Source of the DNA: Nematopogon swammerdamellus
Taxonomy: Eukaryota > Arthropoda > Insecta > Lepidoptera > Adelidae
Assembly (NCBI GenBank): GCA_946902875.1
Contig: OX336344.1
Location: 22,527,791 to 22,591,790 of the forward strand
Length of the DNA stretch: 64,000 nt
Direction: 5' to 3'
Part shown: positions 54,651 to 64,000 of the stretch, piece by piece
Position numbering within the stretch: the stretch's first letter is position 1
How the letters are laid out: each line of letters starts with the position of its first letter
Translations under genes and position numbers: made by a program
The notes under the pieces: generated by a model
What the model was told of the DNA's origin: nothing
The model's database searches: none
The model's input: only the letters and a program-made list of their open reading frames with translations

Positions 54651-55124
54651 TCGCTTCTTGGAAGTTACTCAAAATGATCAATATAAGCTCATACGATCAT
54701 CCGCAACATTTTATAAATAGACATTTCTACTATGAATTATTACCTCTATTTTTCTCATTTTTTTCTCGTAAATATTATATATTATTTCTCCCCGAGCGAC
54801 GCGCGACGGGCGGCCTAACTAACCACTAACATTTTTTATAACTTGATAAGAAAATATGAGGCCGGGACGCAGTGCGCTTGGCTCTCTCTAAATACTTGAC
54901 GAATGCCCTGCGAGCATTATGAGGAAAAAGATTTTTCTTATTACGGGAATATGTCTCGCTATTTTTGGTCTCCTTATTTATTTTCGCTTCGTCTAAGTGA
55001 CATGTTTACGTTCTTTGTGGACTCCGATAAAGTTATCTTCAACCTCACTCGCTGACCAACTCTTTGATATTACAAGAGAGCTTCGATGGAAGAGCTTTCC
55101 AAGCAAATATGGTTTAAAAATCGG
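54651..55124. other. Unassigned stretch
   Basis: I see nothing recognisable. Confidence 0.35.
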
Positions 55125-55230
55125 TCAAACGCGAATTTTACTCACGCACAAAGGATTTCGTAGATCCACTATACCAGCGGCGTCCAACCTTTAGTACGCG
55201 GGCCCCTGCCCCGGTAGCACGCGGCCATAA
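55125..55230 (+). repeat. Repeat A head scrap followed by hAT-like end motif
   Basis: AATCGGTCAAACGCGAATTT and ACTCACGCACAAAGGATTTC resemble the repeat A head. At 55189, CCAGCGGCGTCCAACCTTTA resembles hAT-type terminal sequence. No partner end is visible. Confidence 0.35.
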
Positions 55231-55590
55231 TTTTAGGCGCCCGCAAACAGACAACAGAAACAGAATAAACAGAAACATTGAAATAATACCACGAATTTTT
55301 TTTTTATAAAAAAATTATTTAGAAATGACGACCGACTAACCTTCATACTGCTCTGTCACACCAGTGTGAAGGTTAGGACAATAATTATTTCTCAACTTTC
55401 ATGTTAGTGTTAAGGATAGGAAGTTGATTTCCAGACCACGTTAAAAATTGCCTAATGCTGTCATCCTTGGATTATGTAGAAGATTTTGTAAATTTGTCTG
55501 AAAATCTAAATAGCCAGGTATCCCATTAAAATGTATAGGTAAACGTCATACATAGGTACTGTCCCTTATCAGTCAAAAACCATATCATTT
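55231..55590. other. Unassigned AT-rich stretch
   Basis: A small direct repeat, ACCTTCATACTG / CACACCAGTGTGAAGGTTAG with local symmetry, lies near 55340-55378. No gene is seen. Confidence 0.3.
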
Positions 55591-55766
55591 GTCTCTCTGA
55601 AATACAAACTACCTGTAGCGCCATCTATTATTTAGTGGCGTGAATATGCAGTAATCGATTCTCAGCACGTTTCTTGTCTCTCTGCAATGAAAACTACATG
55701 TGGCGTCATCTATTATTTAGTAGCGTGAATATATCTCCTAATCGATTCTTAGCACGTTTCTTGTAT
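55591..55766 (+). repeat. Tandem duplication, about 84-bp unit x 2
   Basis: GTCTCTCTG starts at 55591 and 55675. Both units carry CATCTATTATTTAGT, AATCGATTCT and AGCACGTTTCTTGT. Confidence 0.85.
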
Positions 55767-55911
55767 GGATACAAAAGTATGAACGGTCACCGATCGATGG
55801 CTACGATACGAACAACTCAATATATTAATACAAAAAAAAAACTGCATGCAAATCGGTCCACTTCTTAAGATAATCAATTTTCTTATTACATAATTGATTA
55901 CAAAAAATGTT

Positions 55912-56113
55912 GTCAGCCTCGCGCCTCGGTAGCTCAGTGGTACGGTCGGTCGACTGTTGTTAAGCAACGCTGAGCGCGGTCAGTACTTGGATGGGTGATA
56001 GCTCGACCTTTGGAGGGTGTCCGTGGTTTGGATTCCGCGTTAAACTGTAGGTCCCTTCCCTTCTTACCTTACTAGGTGGTAGGGTTTATCCCCCCCCCCC
56101 CCCCCCCCCCCCC
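55912..56113 (+). mobile_element. Composite SINE ending in a C homopolymer
   Basis: The head GTCAGCCTCGCGCCTCGGTA (with a small duplication) and body are complete up to GTGGTAGGGTTTATC. There the normal CCCGCCCGGG becomes a run of about 24 C (56090-56113) and SINE similarity stops. Confidence 0.85.
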
Positions 56114-57334
56114 GGGATTTTTACAGTACAGCTTGCGTAATAAATAAGATAATATGCAACTGTTCACTTACATAGTTAGAGAGAATACAATTGGTAACAA
56201 TTTCGCCATTAAGTCGTGTTTTTGTGAGAAAATATCTACAAAGAAGGTTCTTATCATGTAAAACAAATATATAAATGCGTATGTATATGTATATAATGTA
56301 CTATGAACAGTTACGGTAAACATCTAAATCTCGTTCAAATCGGATTACGAAAATAAAAGGCTTTACAATATTTTCCCGCGAGCAGCGGCGAGCTGTAGGC
56401 GGCAGCAGATAGAGCCTTCGCGTAATGCAGCGAAGCCTCGCAAGAGCGAAGATTGCGAATATCCGAGCTTTATCCGGAGATCTTGAGAAGATCTTTTCTC
56501 GCGGAGTCGACTTCGTCCGTACACGAATCATGTTGGTCGAGCATTCAAACGTATTAGTTATTTCATACACATCAGTCAGACGATATTTTACGCTGCGTCT
56601 GACTCGAATTTCAAGAAGTGTACCGCCAACATTACTTACCTGACAGATTCAGTTTTAATATATGTAAAACTTCATCTATCAGCGCAGATCGATAGCTTTT
56701 TGAAAACACCATTTTATTAACTTCGCTCGATAGAAAAATTCGTCCCGAAAGAGGAGTACGGGTGAATACGGGTTGACAGGCCTTAAGCTGGCTTCCGACG
56801 GTGCGTGATTCTGCGTAGGTATTACCACGCACGGCCGACGACCACGGACAGCCACGCACCGCACATGTTGTCATTCCAAAATGCAAAGTGATAGAGAAGA
56901 GTTTGTATTTATACGGACGACGACGCGACGACGGCGGCGGCGCAGCGCTAAGGACGCACGATGGGAAGAGTGTCGTCTGCGCTTTCACAGACGACACTCT
57001 TCCCATGGTGCGTCGTGCGGGCTGCTCCGCGTTTGTCCGCAATATCATGCACCGTGGAAAGCCAGCTTTACGCTTCACGACAAGGGGAGCATTCCAGAAA
57101 GTTGCCGATGTATGTACATTCGACTGCTTCGTGCTGCCAAACTATACAACCTACAAACGTGAACGCGTGGTAGCCTTAAATACTTATCCGGCGACTACAC
57201 AAGACCGTGCACTCGACCTCACCCCCACCGATGACGTCACCACCATCTCCCCAAGTGTGCTCTCGCGCTCAGTACAACTTGCGTTAGCGTCAAAAGTACT
57301 CGTCAGATTTTCACCAAATAAACTCTCACGGACA
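56114..57334. other. Unassigned stretch with a 27-bp hairpin
   Basis: Arms at 56953-56979 and 56988-57014 (GACGCACGATGGGAAGAGTG onward) pair at 26 of 27 positions around an 8-nt loop. Frames of 148 codons (reverse, 56632-57078) and 170 codons (forward, 56888-57400) overlap there. The forward one runs into a SINE. Neither has a recognised domain. The GC content is higher than that of the surroundings. Confidence 0.4.
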
Positions 57335-57674
57335 TATTTTTTTATGGAATCTGACACGGTTGGCTACATCAACTACAGCAACCGTGATGTCAGCGCATAA
57401 CACCGGGTGAACTAGGTGCCATGTCAGTGCTTCCCTTCATTTCATGTCGGCTACACCGAACTGGACGGAAAACACGAACTATTTACATAGCCGTTTCTAA
57501 CGTCGACGTTTCGCTCAGTGCGGTGGTACCAACCCGGGCGGGATAAACCCTACCACCTAGTAAGGTAAGAAGCCTACAGTTTAACGTGGAACCCGAACCA
57601 CGGTCAGCCTCCAACGGTCGAGCGGTCACCCATCCAAGTACTGACCGTGCACCACTGAGCTACCGAGGCTGACT
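57335..57674 (-). mobile_element. Composite SINE, near full length, reverse strand
   Basis: It has the tail ATGGAATCTGACACGGTTGG, a complete body, the 5S-like complement CCATCCAAGTACTGACCG and the head TGAGCTACCGAGGCTGACT. A short deletion removes the link between the 5S-like and tRNA-like parts. Confidence 0.85.
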
Positions 57675-57689
57675 GGCTGAATGTACTTA

Positions 57690-57745
57690 TTACTGTTGAA
57701 TTTTTCTGGAGCAATAAACCATTTTCTATCTATCTATCTATCTCT
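57690..57745 (+). repeat. LINE 3' end with CTAT tail
   Basis: TTTCTGGAGCAATAAACCAT and then TCTATCTATCTATC, the counterpart of 42445-42560. Confidence 0.6.
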
Positions 57746-57761
57746 TTTGTTTCTATAAACT

Positions 57762-57800
57762 TATAACACCCCTCTTTTTTCGTCGGGGTTAAAAATAAAC
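57762..57800 (-). repeat. Dispersed repeat C, start, reverse strand
   Basis: TTATAACACCCCTCTTTTTT and CGTCGGGGTTAAAA are the complement of the start at 7680. Confidence 0.6.
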
Positions 57801-58274
57801 TAACTAAAACAAAATACACCTCCGAAAAATTAAAACAACCTCTCTGCACAGTGTCTGCCACGAAACGGGTTGGGGCATCTTAATGTAATTTACTTTAGAA
57901 AATCTCTTACCTATTCTGAAACTTAGAATATTATTGTAAAAGTGAAGGCTACTAGGATAAATATGTATAATGTATTCTATATTTTTATTTCAAGTGAAAT
58001 CCTAAATAAATAACCCTGCATCTTATGTACTTTATAAATTGATAAGAGCTTTCATAAGCTTTCCAATTTCGATAAAATGTTGAGGCTCCTAAAATAATAT
58101 AGCATATTTTACTCGAGAAAATATTATGAATGTTAATTAGCAATAACCTTTTTAAAGGTTGCTCGGATCCAATATTCATTACTACATCCACGCACATAAA
58201 TATAAACTAAAGACATATTTTGATATTTTCTTCTGGTCTCTTAATTTAATTTAACCATTAAAAATATTGAACAA
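57801..58274. other. Unassigned AT-rich stretch
   Basis: I see nothing recognisable. Confidence 0.35.
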
Positions 58275-58415
58275 TGAGTACCGCGTGGAGCCGGTAGGTA
58301 CTTAAAAGAATAGCCCCACTGAATCTCTCCCCGTGCATGTCGTAAAAGGCAACTAATGGATAAGGACACGATACCGTGCAAAAGGGCGACAGGGTAGCCA
58401 CCTCTCAACCTTTTT
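58275..58415 (-). repeat. Dispersed repeat B, end, reverse strand
   Basis: ACCGCGTGGAGCCGGTAGGT, GCATGTCGTAAAAGGCAACT and AGGGTAGCCACCTCTCAACC match repeat B reversed. Confidence 0.65.
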
Positions 58416-58565
58416 GCCGTGCCTAGCAACAGTCCGCAATAATCTGCTGACTGGCATGGCGCCGCGGCGCCTCACTGAGCGTAGTTTCGCGAGGAGAGGG
58501 ATTTTTGGCTCTGTCGACTGTACAATTGGTCCCTCGAAACCGGCACCCATGTTGGTTTACATAAA
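58416..58565 (+). pseudogene. 5'-truncated LINE 3' end
   Basis: It matches 5455-5690 and 27228-27398: CCTAGCAACAGTCCGCAATA and GAGCGTAGTTTCGCGAGGAG, then GTTGGTTTACATAAAAAA. Diverged near the end (CCCTCGAAACCGGCACCC). Confidence 0.6.
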
Positions 58566-58612
58566 AAATCGGCCAAGTACGAAGTAGACCGTGTGCCGAG
58601 GGTTCCGTAACA
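58566..58612 (+). repeat. Dispersed repeat A, head only
   Basis: ATCGGCCAAGTACGAAGTAG and CGTGTGCCGAGGGTTCCGTA, directly after the LINE A tail. Confidence 0.55.
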
Positions 58613-58727
58613 TACCACATTCTTCTCCTTCTCCTCCGACCTGGCCCTAATTGACTTACTCTTAGAGATAAAAAGGAAAGTGTGTTTTTGAAAATAGAAA
58701 AAATATTTGTTTATTTAAGGACTAGCT

Positions 58728-60290
58728 GTTGCCCGCGGCTTCGCTCGCGTGAAATTCGTATTTCAAAGAAGAATCTAAGTAACTAAGGGCGAGGCCGAAG
58801 GCCGAGCTGCGTTCAGGTAAACGAGAAATCTTCTCAAATAAAGTAAGCAACTAACGGCGAAGCGGAAGGCCCAGCTGCATCCTGGAAGACAATAAACCTT
58901 CACGAAGAAAGTAAGTAACTAAGGGCGAGGCCGAAGGCCGAGCTGCGTTCAGGAAGACGATAAACCTTCTCAAAGAAAGTAAGTAACTAAGGGCGAGGCC
59001 GAAGGCCGAGCTGCGTTCAGGTAAACCAAAAACCCTCTTCTGCCTTCGGGCCTCGCCTTAAATGACTTCCTTTCTTCGATAGCATATAATATTGTTTACT
59101 CCATCTATTTATTTAATAAAATATATAAAAAAGTAATATTAATAACTAAATAATTAAAACCTACCTAACAAACATTAAAATAACTATCATAAAAGGGGCG
59201 TTTTCAAATGTTCCTAGAACACTTGCGGCATTACCACGCTGGATGGCAAAGCTTACTGTTTGAATGAAGTAGGCCCTTGATTGCGGGACACCAGTTGCGT
59301 CCACCAGCAGAGACCCAAGCCTCTTCAAGAAGCTTTTGGCTTCAATGACTGCTCCACGGACCGAGGGTTTCAACCGCAAACGTGACAAATTCGAATTATA
59401 TATCTATAATATTTATTGCGTTTGAGGCTGTCCGCCCAGGCCTCGGCCGCGCCGGCCGGTCTTTAAGATGCCCGAACGTGACTTGGAGCCAATGTGAGAA
59501 CACAATTTAAATGGCGTCCCACATAAAAGACCTACCCTTGGTTGGCCCATGGAACTAAGGTGATACCATCGGGCCTCTTGCCATCCAGCCGGGAATAACC
59601 GCAAGGTTTTAGGATGCACGGTATGTTTGCCGTCAGAAGCGTGGACTTTATAATAAAATTTAAATTGATTTAACTCAATCTTAATATCGCGTAGTTACCT
59701 ACTTTATTCGAGATGGTTTAGCTTCATCCAGAACGCAGCTCGGCCTTTGGCCTCGCCTTAGTTACTTACTTTCTTCAAGAAGGTTTACCTTCTTCCTGAA
59801 CGCAGCTCGGCCTTCGGCCTAGCCCTTAGTTACTTGCTTTCTTCGAGATGGTTTAGCTTCTTCCCGAATGCAGCTCGGCCTTCGGCCTCGCCCTTATTTA
59901 CTTGGTTTCTTCAAGATGTTTTATTATTTATCAGAATGTAGCTCGGCCTTCGGCCTCGCCTTAGTTACTCACTTTCTTCAAGATGGTTTAGCTTTTTCTT
60001 GAACGCAGCTCGGCCCTCGGCCTCGCCCTAAGTTACTTCCTTTCTTCGAGATGGTTTATTATTTACCAGAACTCCGGTTTATTATTTAACAGTTCTCCGT
60101 TGTCAACTTGTCATTTAAATTTTATAATAATTTTAATTTTTATTATATTTTTTTGTTTATTATGTTAATCCGGGATATACACTGTCACTATACAAAGTTT
60201 CGTCAAATTCCGTTCAGTGGTTTTTGCGTGATGCGCGTACAGACAAAGAGAGATTATTAATTTAACGATTTTATTATATGTATAGATAAT
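58728..60290. mobile_element. Second foldback element with 68-bp-type monomers
   Basis: The left end ACTAGCTGTTGCCCGCGGCT matches the foldback end at 25384. About four monomers (GGCGAGGCCGAAGGCCGAGC) follow to 59060. From 59690 to 60065 about five monomers run in the opposite orientation (CAGCTCGGCCTTCGGCCTCG). The right end is AT-rich with TTCCGTTCAGTGGTTTTTGC. The middle 600 bp hold a coding relic on the reverse strand. Confidence 0.7.
59161..59640 (-). pseudogene. Transposon-associated coding relic, frameshifted
   Basis: On the reverse strand, 59640-59413 reads KTLRLFPAGWQE and a diverged segment with GQP and CGTPFKLCSHIGSKSR. After a frame change, 59388-59161 reads EAKSFLKRLGSLLVDATG and SFAIQRGNAASVLGTFENAP. 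Order and motifs match the family of the relic at 52953-53460. It lies between the inverted arms of the foldback element. Function unknown. Confidence 0.6.
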
Positions 60291-60423
60291 GTTCAGTGAA
60301 AATTTCAACCGATTAACTACTACGGTTCCAAATATATAGGGACGGACAAACAGACGGACGGACCGACAGACAGAGAGCGTAGGCTTAGTAATAGGGTCTC
60401 GTTAGAATACCTTACCCTAAAAA
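60290..60423 (+). repeat. Dispersed repeat A, 3' part
   Basis: GTGAAAATTTCAACCGATTA, GGACGGACAAACAGACGGAC and GCGTAGGCTTAGTAATAGGG, ending CCTTACCCTAAAAA. Confidence 0.7.
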
Positions 60424-60837
60424 TGTCTATTTTCTATGCTAAAACTCTCTTCAGAACCAAAAGGCTTTTACTTACACTACTGTTCTCCCATCGGATTCAG
60501 TGAGGCTCTGGCCTGACACGTCCTGACACGGACTCGAACACCCTGCTACCCCACACTGCCTCAACTTCTCAACTAGCGAACAATAATATAACTCAAAGGC
60601 CGCTATTGATCGCAACGCCCCGGCTCTCTGCTCGACCTTGCTGGCGACGGAATTTTTTATTCTAGACGTTGTACAAGATCGAATTCTTCAACTAATAATA
60701 CAGTATTAAATTCAATATGAGTTTGTGAAATGAAATTTAAATGAGACAAGAGCCTAGGCGAATTGCTGGTGGCGTTCTAATGAAATCACTATTTGAAGTT
60801 ATGCGCTGAGGTATTTGTGATTTTAGGGTTCCGTATT
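60424..60837. other. Unassigned stretch
   Basis: I see nothing recognisable. Confidence 0.35.
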
Positions 60838-61000
60838 GTTTTTTTATTTATTTAGGAATCAAACAGTACATACAAAACTTAAAAGAACAAACACATTATG
60901 AGCATATTATAAATTAAACTAATGAAGATTCCTTTAACATAACAAAATTAGAATAAAGAGAGTAAGGTTTGAGGACGGGACCTACAATCTTATTTGAAAC
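60838..61000 (-). repeat. LINE-type TTTA tail and 3' end, reverse strand
   Basis: TTTTTTATTTATTTAGGAAT and CAAACAGTACATACAAAACT resemble 18935-19170. Confidence 0.4.
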
Positions 61001-61002
61001 TA

Positions 61003-61140
61003 GCTTTTGACCGCACCTTCGCTTGCGTAAAATTCGTATTTCAAGAGAGTAAGTCATTAAGGGCTAGGCCGAAGGCCGAGCTACGTTCAGGTTAATGTTA
61101 AAACTTCTCGAATAAAGTATGTAACTAAGGGCGAAGGAGA
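61003..61140 (+). repeat. Short copy of the foldback family (one end and 1.5 monomers)
   Basis: AACTAGCTTTTGACCGCACC, TAAAATTCGTATTTCAAGAG and GGGCTAGGCCGAAGGCCGAG match the end and monomer of 23476-25384. Confidence 0.65.
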
Positions 61141-61770
61141 GTTATGAAGTTATGAAGGAACATACATACATGCAGAAAAGATTTCTAAAAATTGTCAATT
61201 TATATTTTTAGGTTTCCGTATCCCGTACGAAAGCCTATTACTAAGCCTCCGCCGTCTGTCTGTCTGTCCGTCCGTCCGTCTGTCCGAGGGCTGTATCTCT
61301 TGAACCGTGATAGGTAGCCCGTTCACAGAATATTATGTGTTACTATGGCGGATATAACAACAAATAATAAAAAAAAGAAAATGTTAAAAATTAAGGGGGC
61401 TCCCATACGACAAACGTGCAATAAAATCTATTAGTCACGCTACTGAATAATAGATGGCGCCACAGGCTTTTATACATTGCATTGCTGAAAGACAAAAGAT
61501 AGCCGCTCAATTACCAACGACCTCATTGAGGTGCTGTCATTTTCCCACCGTCAATTGCCTACATACCTTCGAAATTAAAATTCGAAGACCATGCCACCTG
61601 AGCGGATAGGCGGATATTATTAATAGCGGATAGATACGGAAACCTCCGTACGCGAGTAAAACTCGCACTTGACAGATTTTTTCTATCTTAAGAGTCTTAA
61701 AGAGTCTCATAAAACAAATGAACTTACTCCATGACCATCCCTTACAGATTTATTATTAGTATTGATCAGA
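61141..61770 (-). repeat. Dispersed repeat E, reverse strand, interrupted by repeat A
   Basis: 61141-61205 (GAAGGAACATACATACATGC) and 61683-61770 (CTCCATGACCATCCCTTACA, GATTTATTATTAGTATTGAT) are two parts of one repeat E copy. A repeat A insertion separates them. Confidence 0.75.
61206..61682 (-). repeat. Dispersed repeat A inserted in repeat E
   Basis: It begins with the reversed end GGTTTCCGTATCCCGTACGA, then CTGTCTGTCTGTCCGTCC, and ends with the head complement GAGTAAAACTCGCACTTGAC. Confidence 0.8.
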
Positions 61771-61781
61771 ATCGCAGTCTG

Positions 61782-61871
61782 CATCATCGGTCGGGCGGTC
61801 ACGCAAAGCCCAACCGCGCCCGGTGTGCTTAACCTCGACAATCGTGCACCACTGAGCTACCGAGGCTGACA
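61782..61871 (-). mobile_element. Composite SINE head fragment, reverse strand
   Basis: GGTCGGGCGGTCACGCAAAG, CGCGCCCGGTGTGCTTAACC and CACTGAGCTACCGAGGCTGA match the SINE head. Confidence 0.7.
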
Positions 61872-62292
61872 CTGGATATCGCATCATATACAAGTTAGAG
61901 CTTCCATATTATTTCATAGATTTATTTTTTATGGGCAAGGAGTCTTAACGGGATGTCATTTCGTCACTGTACTCCCTGAGATGGGACTTCGATAGCGAAC
62001 GGACATATAAAACTTCTTGTTTTTACGACCGCCCGTCCCTAAATGCAGACAAATAAAGTTCTGAACAGTGTACTTATGCGTTTTATTAAGGAAAATAATA
62101 GAAAAAATACATTTGACGAGATCCATAAAGTGTAAGTTTAAGAGGGTCCTAGTTTAATAATATTTCTTCCTTGTGCATTTCATATTATTTTGTTCACTTG
62201 AAATAAAATGTACGGACGGACTGCATTCAAGATGAGATCATCTAGAATGGAGCGGGTAAGTCTTCGTGCCTTACTTACTTGCTGCTTGACAG
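61872..62292. other. Unassigned stretch
   Basis: I see nothing recognisable. Confidence 0.35.
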
Positions 62293-62397
62293 TTTTTTTT
62301 TGTTTTTTTTTTTTGGAAACTGAAACGGTTGGCTACATCACCTACAACATCCGTGATGTCAGCCCATAACACCGGGTGAACTAGGTGCCATGTCAAT
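62293..62397 (-). mobile_element. Composite SINE tail fragment, reverse strand
   Basis: A T run, then GGAAACTGAAACGGTTGGCT, ending at CTAGGTGCCATGTCA. This is a 5'-truncated copy of about 105 bp. Confidence 0.8.
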
Positions 62398-63085
62398 TAA
62401 TATTTTTTATTATTTCTATTTATTAATTTAAAAACAAATTATTTATGAAAATACGAATTAAGTTAAACATTTAATTTAATTGTCCAATTTTATTATTCAA
62501 TAAAAATAGTTATGTATTGTAATATTATGTTCATTATATTTTTATATACCGTTAAAAATATTATGTATACGAGAATTATTTGAGAAAACTGAAATATGCA
62601 AGAAATCCTAACAAAGTATACTCACACACATACGATACATAATATGTACATACTCCATACACAACTGATCACATGCAGCGTAATCTAACATAACAAAATA
62701 GAACATAATTATTATACAAAATTTAAAGTAGCACAAATTGTATAGAAATTATAACAAAAGCGACGCGGATGCCTCTAACCGTCCGCACTCCAGAGTTAGT
62801 TCGCTAACTATGCTGAAGGAATTATTATTCAGCGTCGCTTATTTTAAGCGCAGTCTCCAGAGTGCTCTATGTAACAGATCTAATATAAAATTTGATACAA
62901 ATAAACAAAAACAAAAAAATAATAATATACTAATAAATAATATGAAAATGAGTAGATATTAACAGAACTACACATATAAAATTAAAAAGGAGAAGATAAT
63001 TTATACCTACAAGTCAACAAAAACTAAAAAAAATATAATTTATACTAATAATACGATAATGAGCAAATATTAACAGAACTACACA
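62398..63085. other. AT-rich stretch with a direct repeat
   Basis: GATATTAACAGAACTACACAT (62957) recurs as AATATTAACAGAACTACACAT (63068), about 111 bp apart, with similar sequence before each. A 74-codon frame at 62738-62962 is unassigned. Confidence 0.35.
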
Positions 63086-64000
63086 TGTCAGTCAGTCAGT
63101 CAGTAAGCGTGTAAGCGTCCACTGCTGGACATACCCCTCTCCAATTTTCCTCCAGTCCTCCCGGCCTTCAGCGGTACGGAACCACTGCTTTCCGCCGACG
63201 TACTCGTACTCCCACCTGGCGGGTGGTCTTCCCGCACTCCGTTTACCTGTCCACGGCCGCCAGGGTAACAGTCCAACGGTCGTTGTCTCTCAGCTAACGT
63301 GCCCAGCCCACTGCCACTTGAGCTTAGCCACCCAGTGTCCAATATCGACTACTTTGGTGCGTCGCTCGGCGGATTGCCGCGTTACGCACCATATCACGTA
63401 GCGATATTCCCAGCTCGCTCCAGTAACTTTCAACCTTTGAACAACAGCGACCGTCAGTGTCCACGTTTTACACCCGTCCGTCATAATAACCGGGAGGATA
63501 CACCGGTCATATATACAGTACTTTAAATTCACCTTCCATCTTCATCTACGCTGTATAAAGATCTTCTAGCATGATCTGAAGCTGATCTCGGGAATTTTAC
63601 AGAAGAACAATGTCATCGCCGAAAGGCAGATGACTGAGAAGATCTCCATTTACGTTGATACCCATGTTGATACCCAACTGAGTCGAACGCCTTCTCATAG
63701 TCAACGAAGGCTAGGAAGAGCGGCTTGCTGTACTCCTCGAACTTTTACACTACTTGTCTCACAGTAAATATGTGGTTCATGGTCCCGTATCCTTTCCTAA
63801 ATCCAGCTTGCTCACGAGGCTGGCACTGCTCCAGCCTCTGTGTCGGCCAACTCTTGATGACTTTTCAAAAGACCTTGTACACGTGCCTAAAAAGTGAGAT
63901 AAGCATATATTTTAGATAGTTTTTCAACTTCGCTCTATCCCCCTTCTTGTGAAATAAGACAACGACACTATTTCGCCATGCGGCCGGAACTAAAGGGTCG
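63086..64000 (-). pseudogene. Decayed RTE element, reverse strand, running off the window
   Basis: The copy starts at the reversed TGAC tail (GTCAGTCAGTCAGTCAGTAA) and matches the 3' third of the RTE at 28283-31521. On the reverse strand, segments include KLKWQWAGHVS and CILPVIMTDGCKTWTL, with frameshifts between them. A deletion near 63535-63545 removes the section between TRIYDQC and EDLYTASM equivalents, and another near 63655-63670 removes much of the polymerase centre. The copy continues beyond 64000. It is inactive. Confidence 0.85.

Noticed and set aside
56632..57400. A gene from the 148- and 170-codon overlapping frames
   Set aside because: The frames overlap across a hairpin, the forward one continues into a SINE, and neither has a recognised domain.

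Overview
This window looks like moth or butterfly (Lepidoptera) genomic DNA. It is AT-rich and intergenic, and it carries no host gene that I can support. The evidence for Lepidoptera is the repeat content: short interspersed families of moth/butterfly type (for example one opening with CCGGCCAAGTGCGAGTC and ending in GGACGGACAGACAGAC runs), RTE-type and CR1/Jockey-type non-LTR elements, a BEL/Pao element and a Penelope-like fragment. The assignment rests on recognition of these families, not on a database search. The density of nested repeats and the lack of host genes would fit heterochromatin or a W chromosome, but the sequence alone cannot show this.

Layout. 1-4970: a damaged BEL/Pao LTR retrotransposon with a long gag-protease frame, an in-frame stop, a pol reduced by internal deletions, and no 3' LTR. 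5-20 kb: dispersed repeats, hairpin elements, LINE 3' ends and two tandem arrays (about 212 bp and 422 bp units). 20-26 kb: a 130-bp x 5 tandem array and a large foldback element whose two inverted arms are built from 68-bp monomers with higher-order periods of 136 and 272 bp. 28272-31532: a complete RTE-type LINE with an uninterrupted 993-codon endonuclease/reverse transcriptase frame, flanked by an 11-bp target-site duplication. It is the only element here that looks intact. 32-42 kb: SINE copies, two near-perfect hairpins and a Penelope-like GIY-YIG endonuclease fragment bounded by inverted repeats. 45-50 kb: two TIR elements, one with a clear 8-bp target duplication and internal duplications. 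51-55 kb: a chain of nested insertions, including a 395-bp TIR element that carries a tRNA-like sequence and splits an older coding relic. 55-64 kb: more SINEs, a second copy of the 68-bp foldback family, and a decayed RTE copy running off the right end.

The most distinctive family is a SINE of about 390 bp, present about twenty times. Its head joins a tRNA-like A-box segment to a stretch matching the internal control region of 5S rRNA. Two copies share a junction with another repeat, which suggests a chimeric SINE that itself spread. The RTE element is a possible source of reverse transcriptase for other RTE copies here; whether it mobilises any SINE is not shown. Most other open frames in the window are short, lie inside repeats or palindromes, and are not reported as genes.
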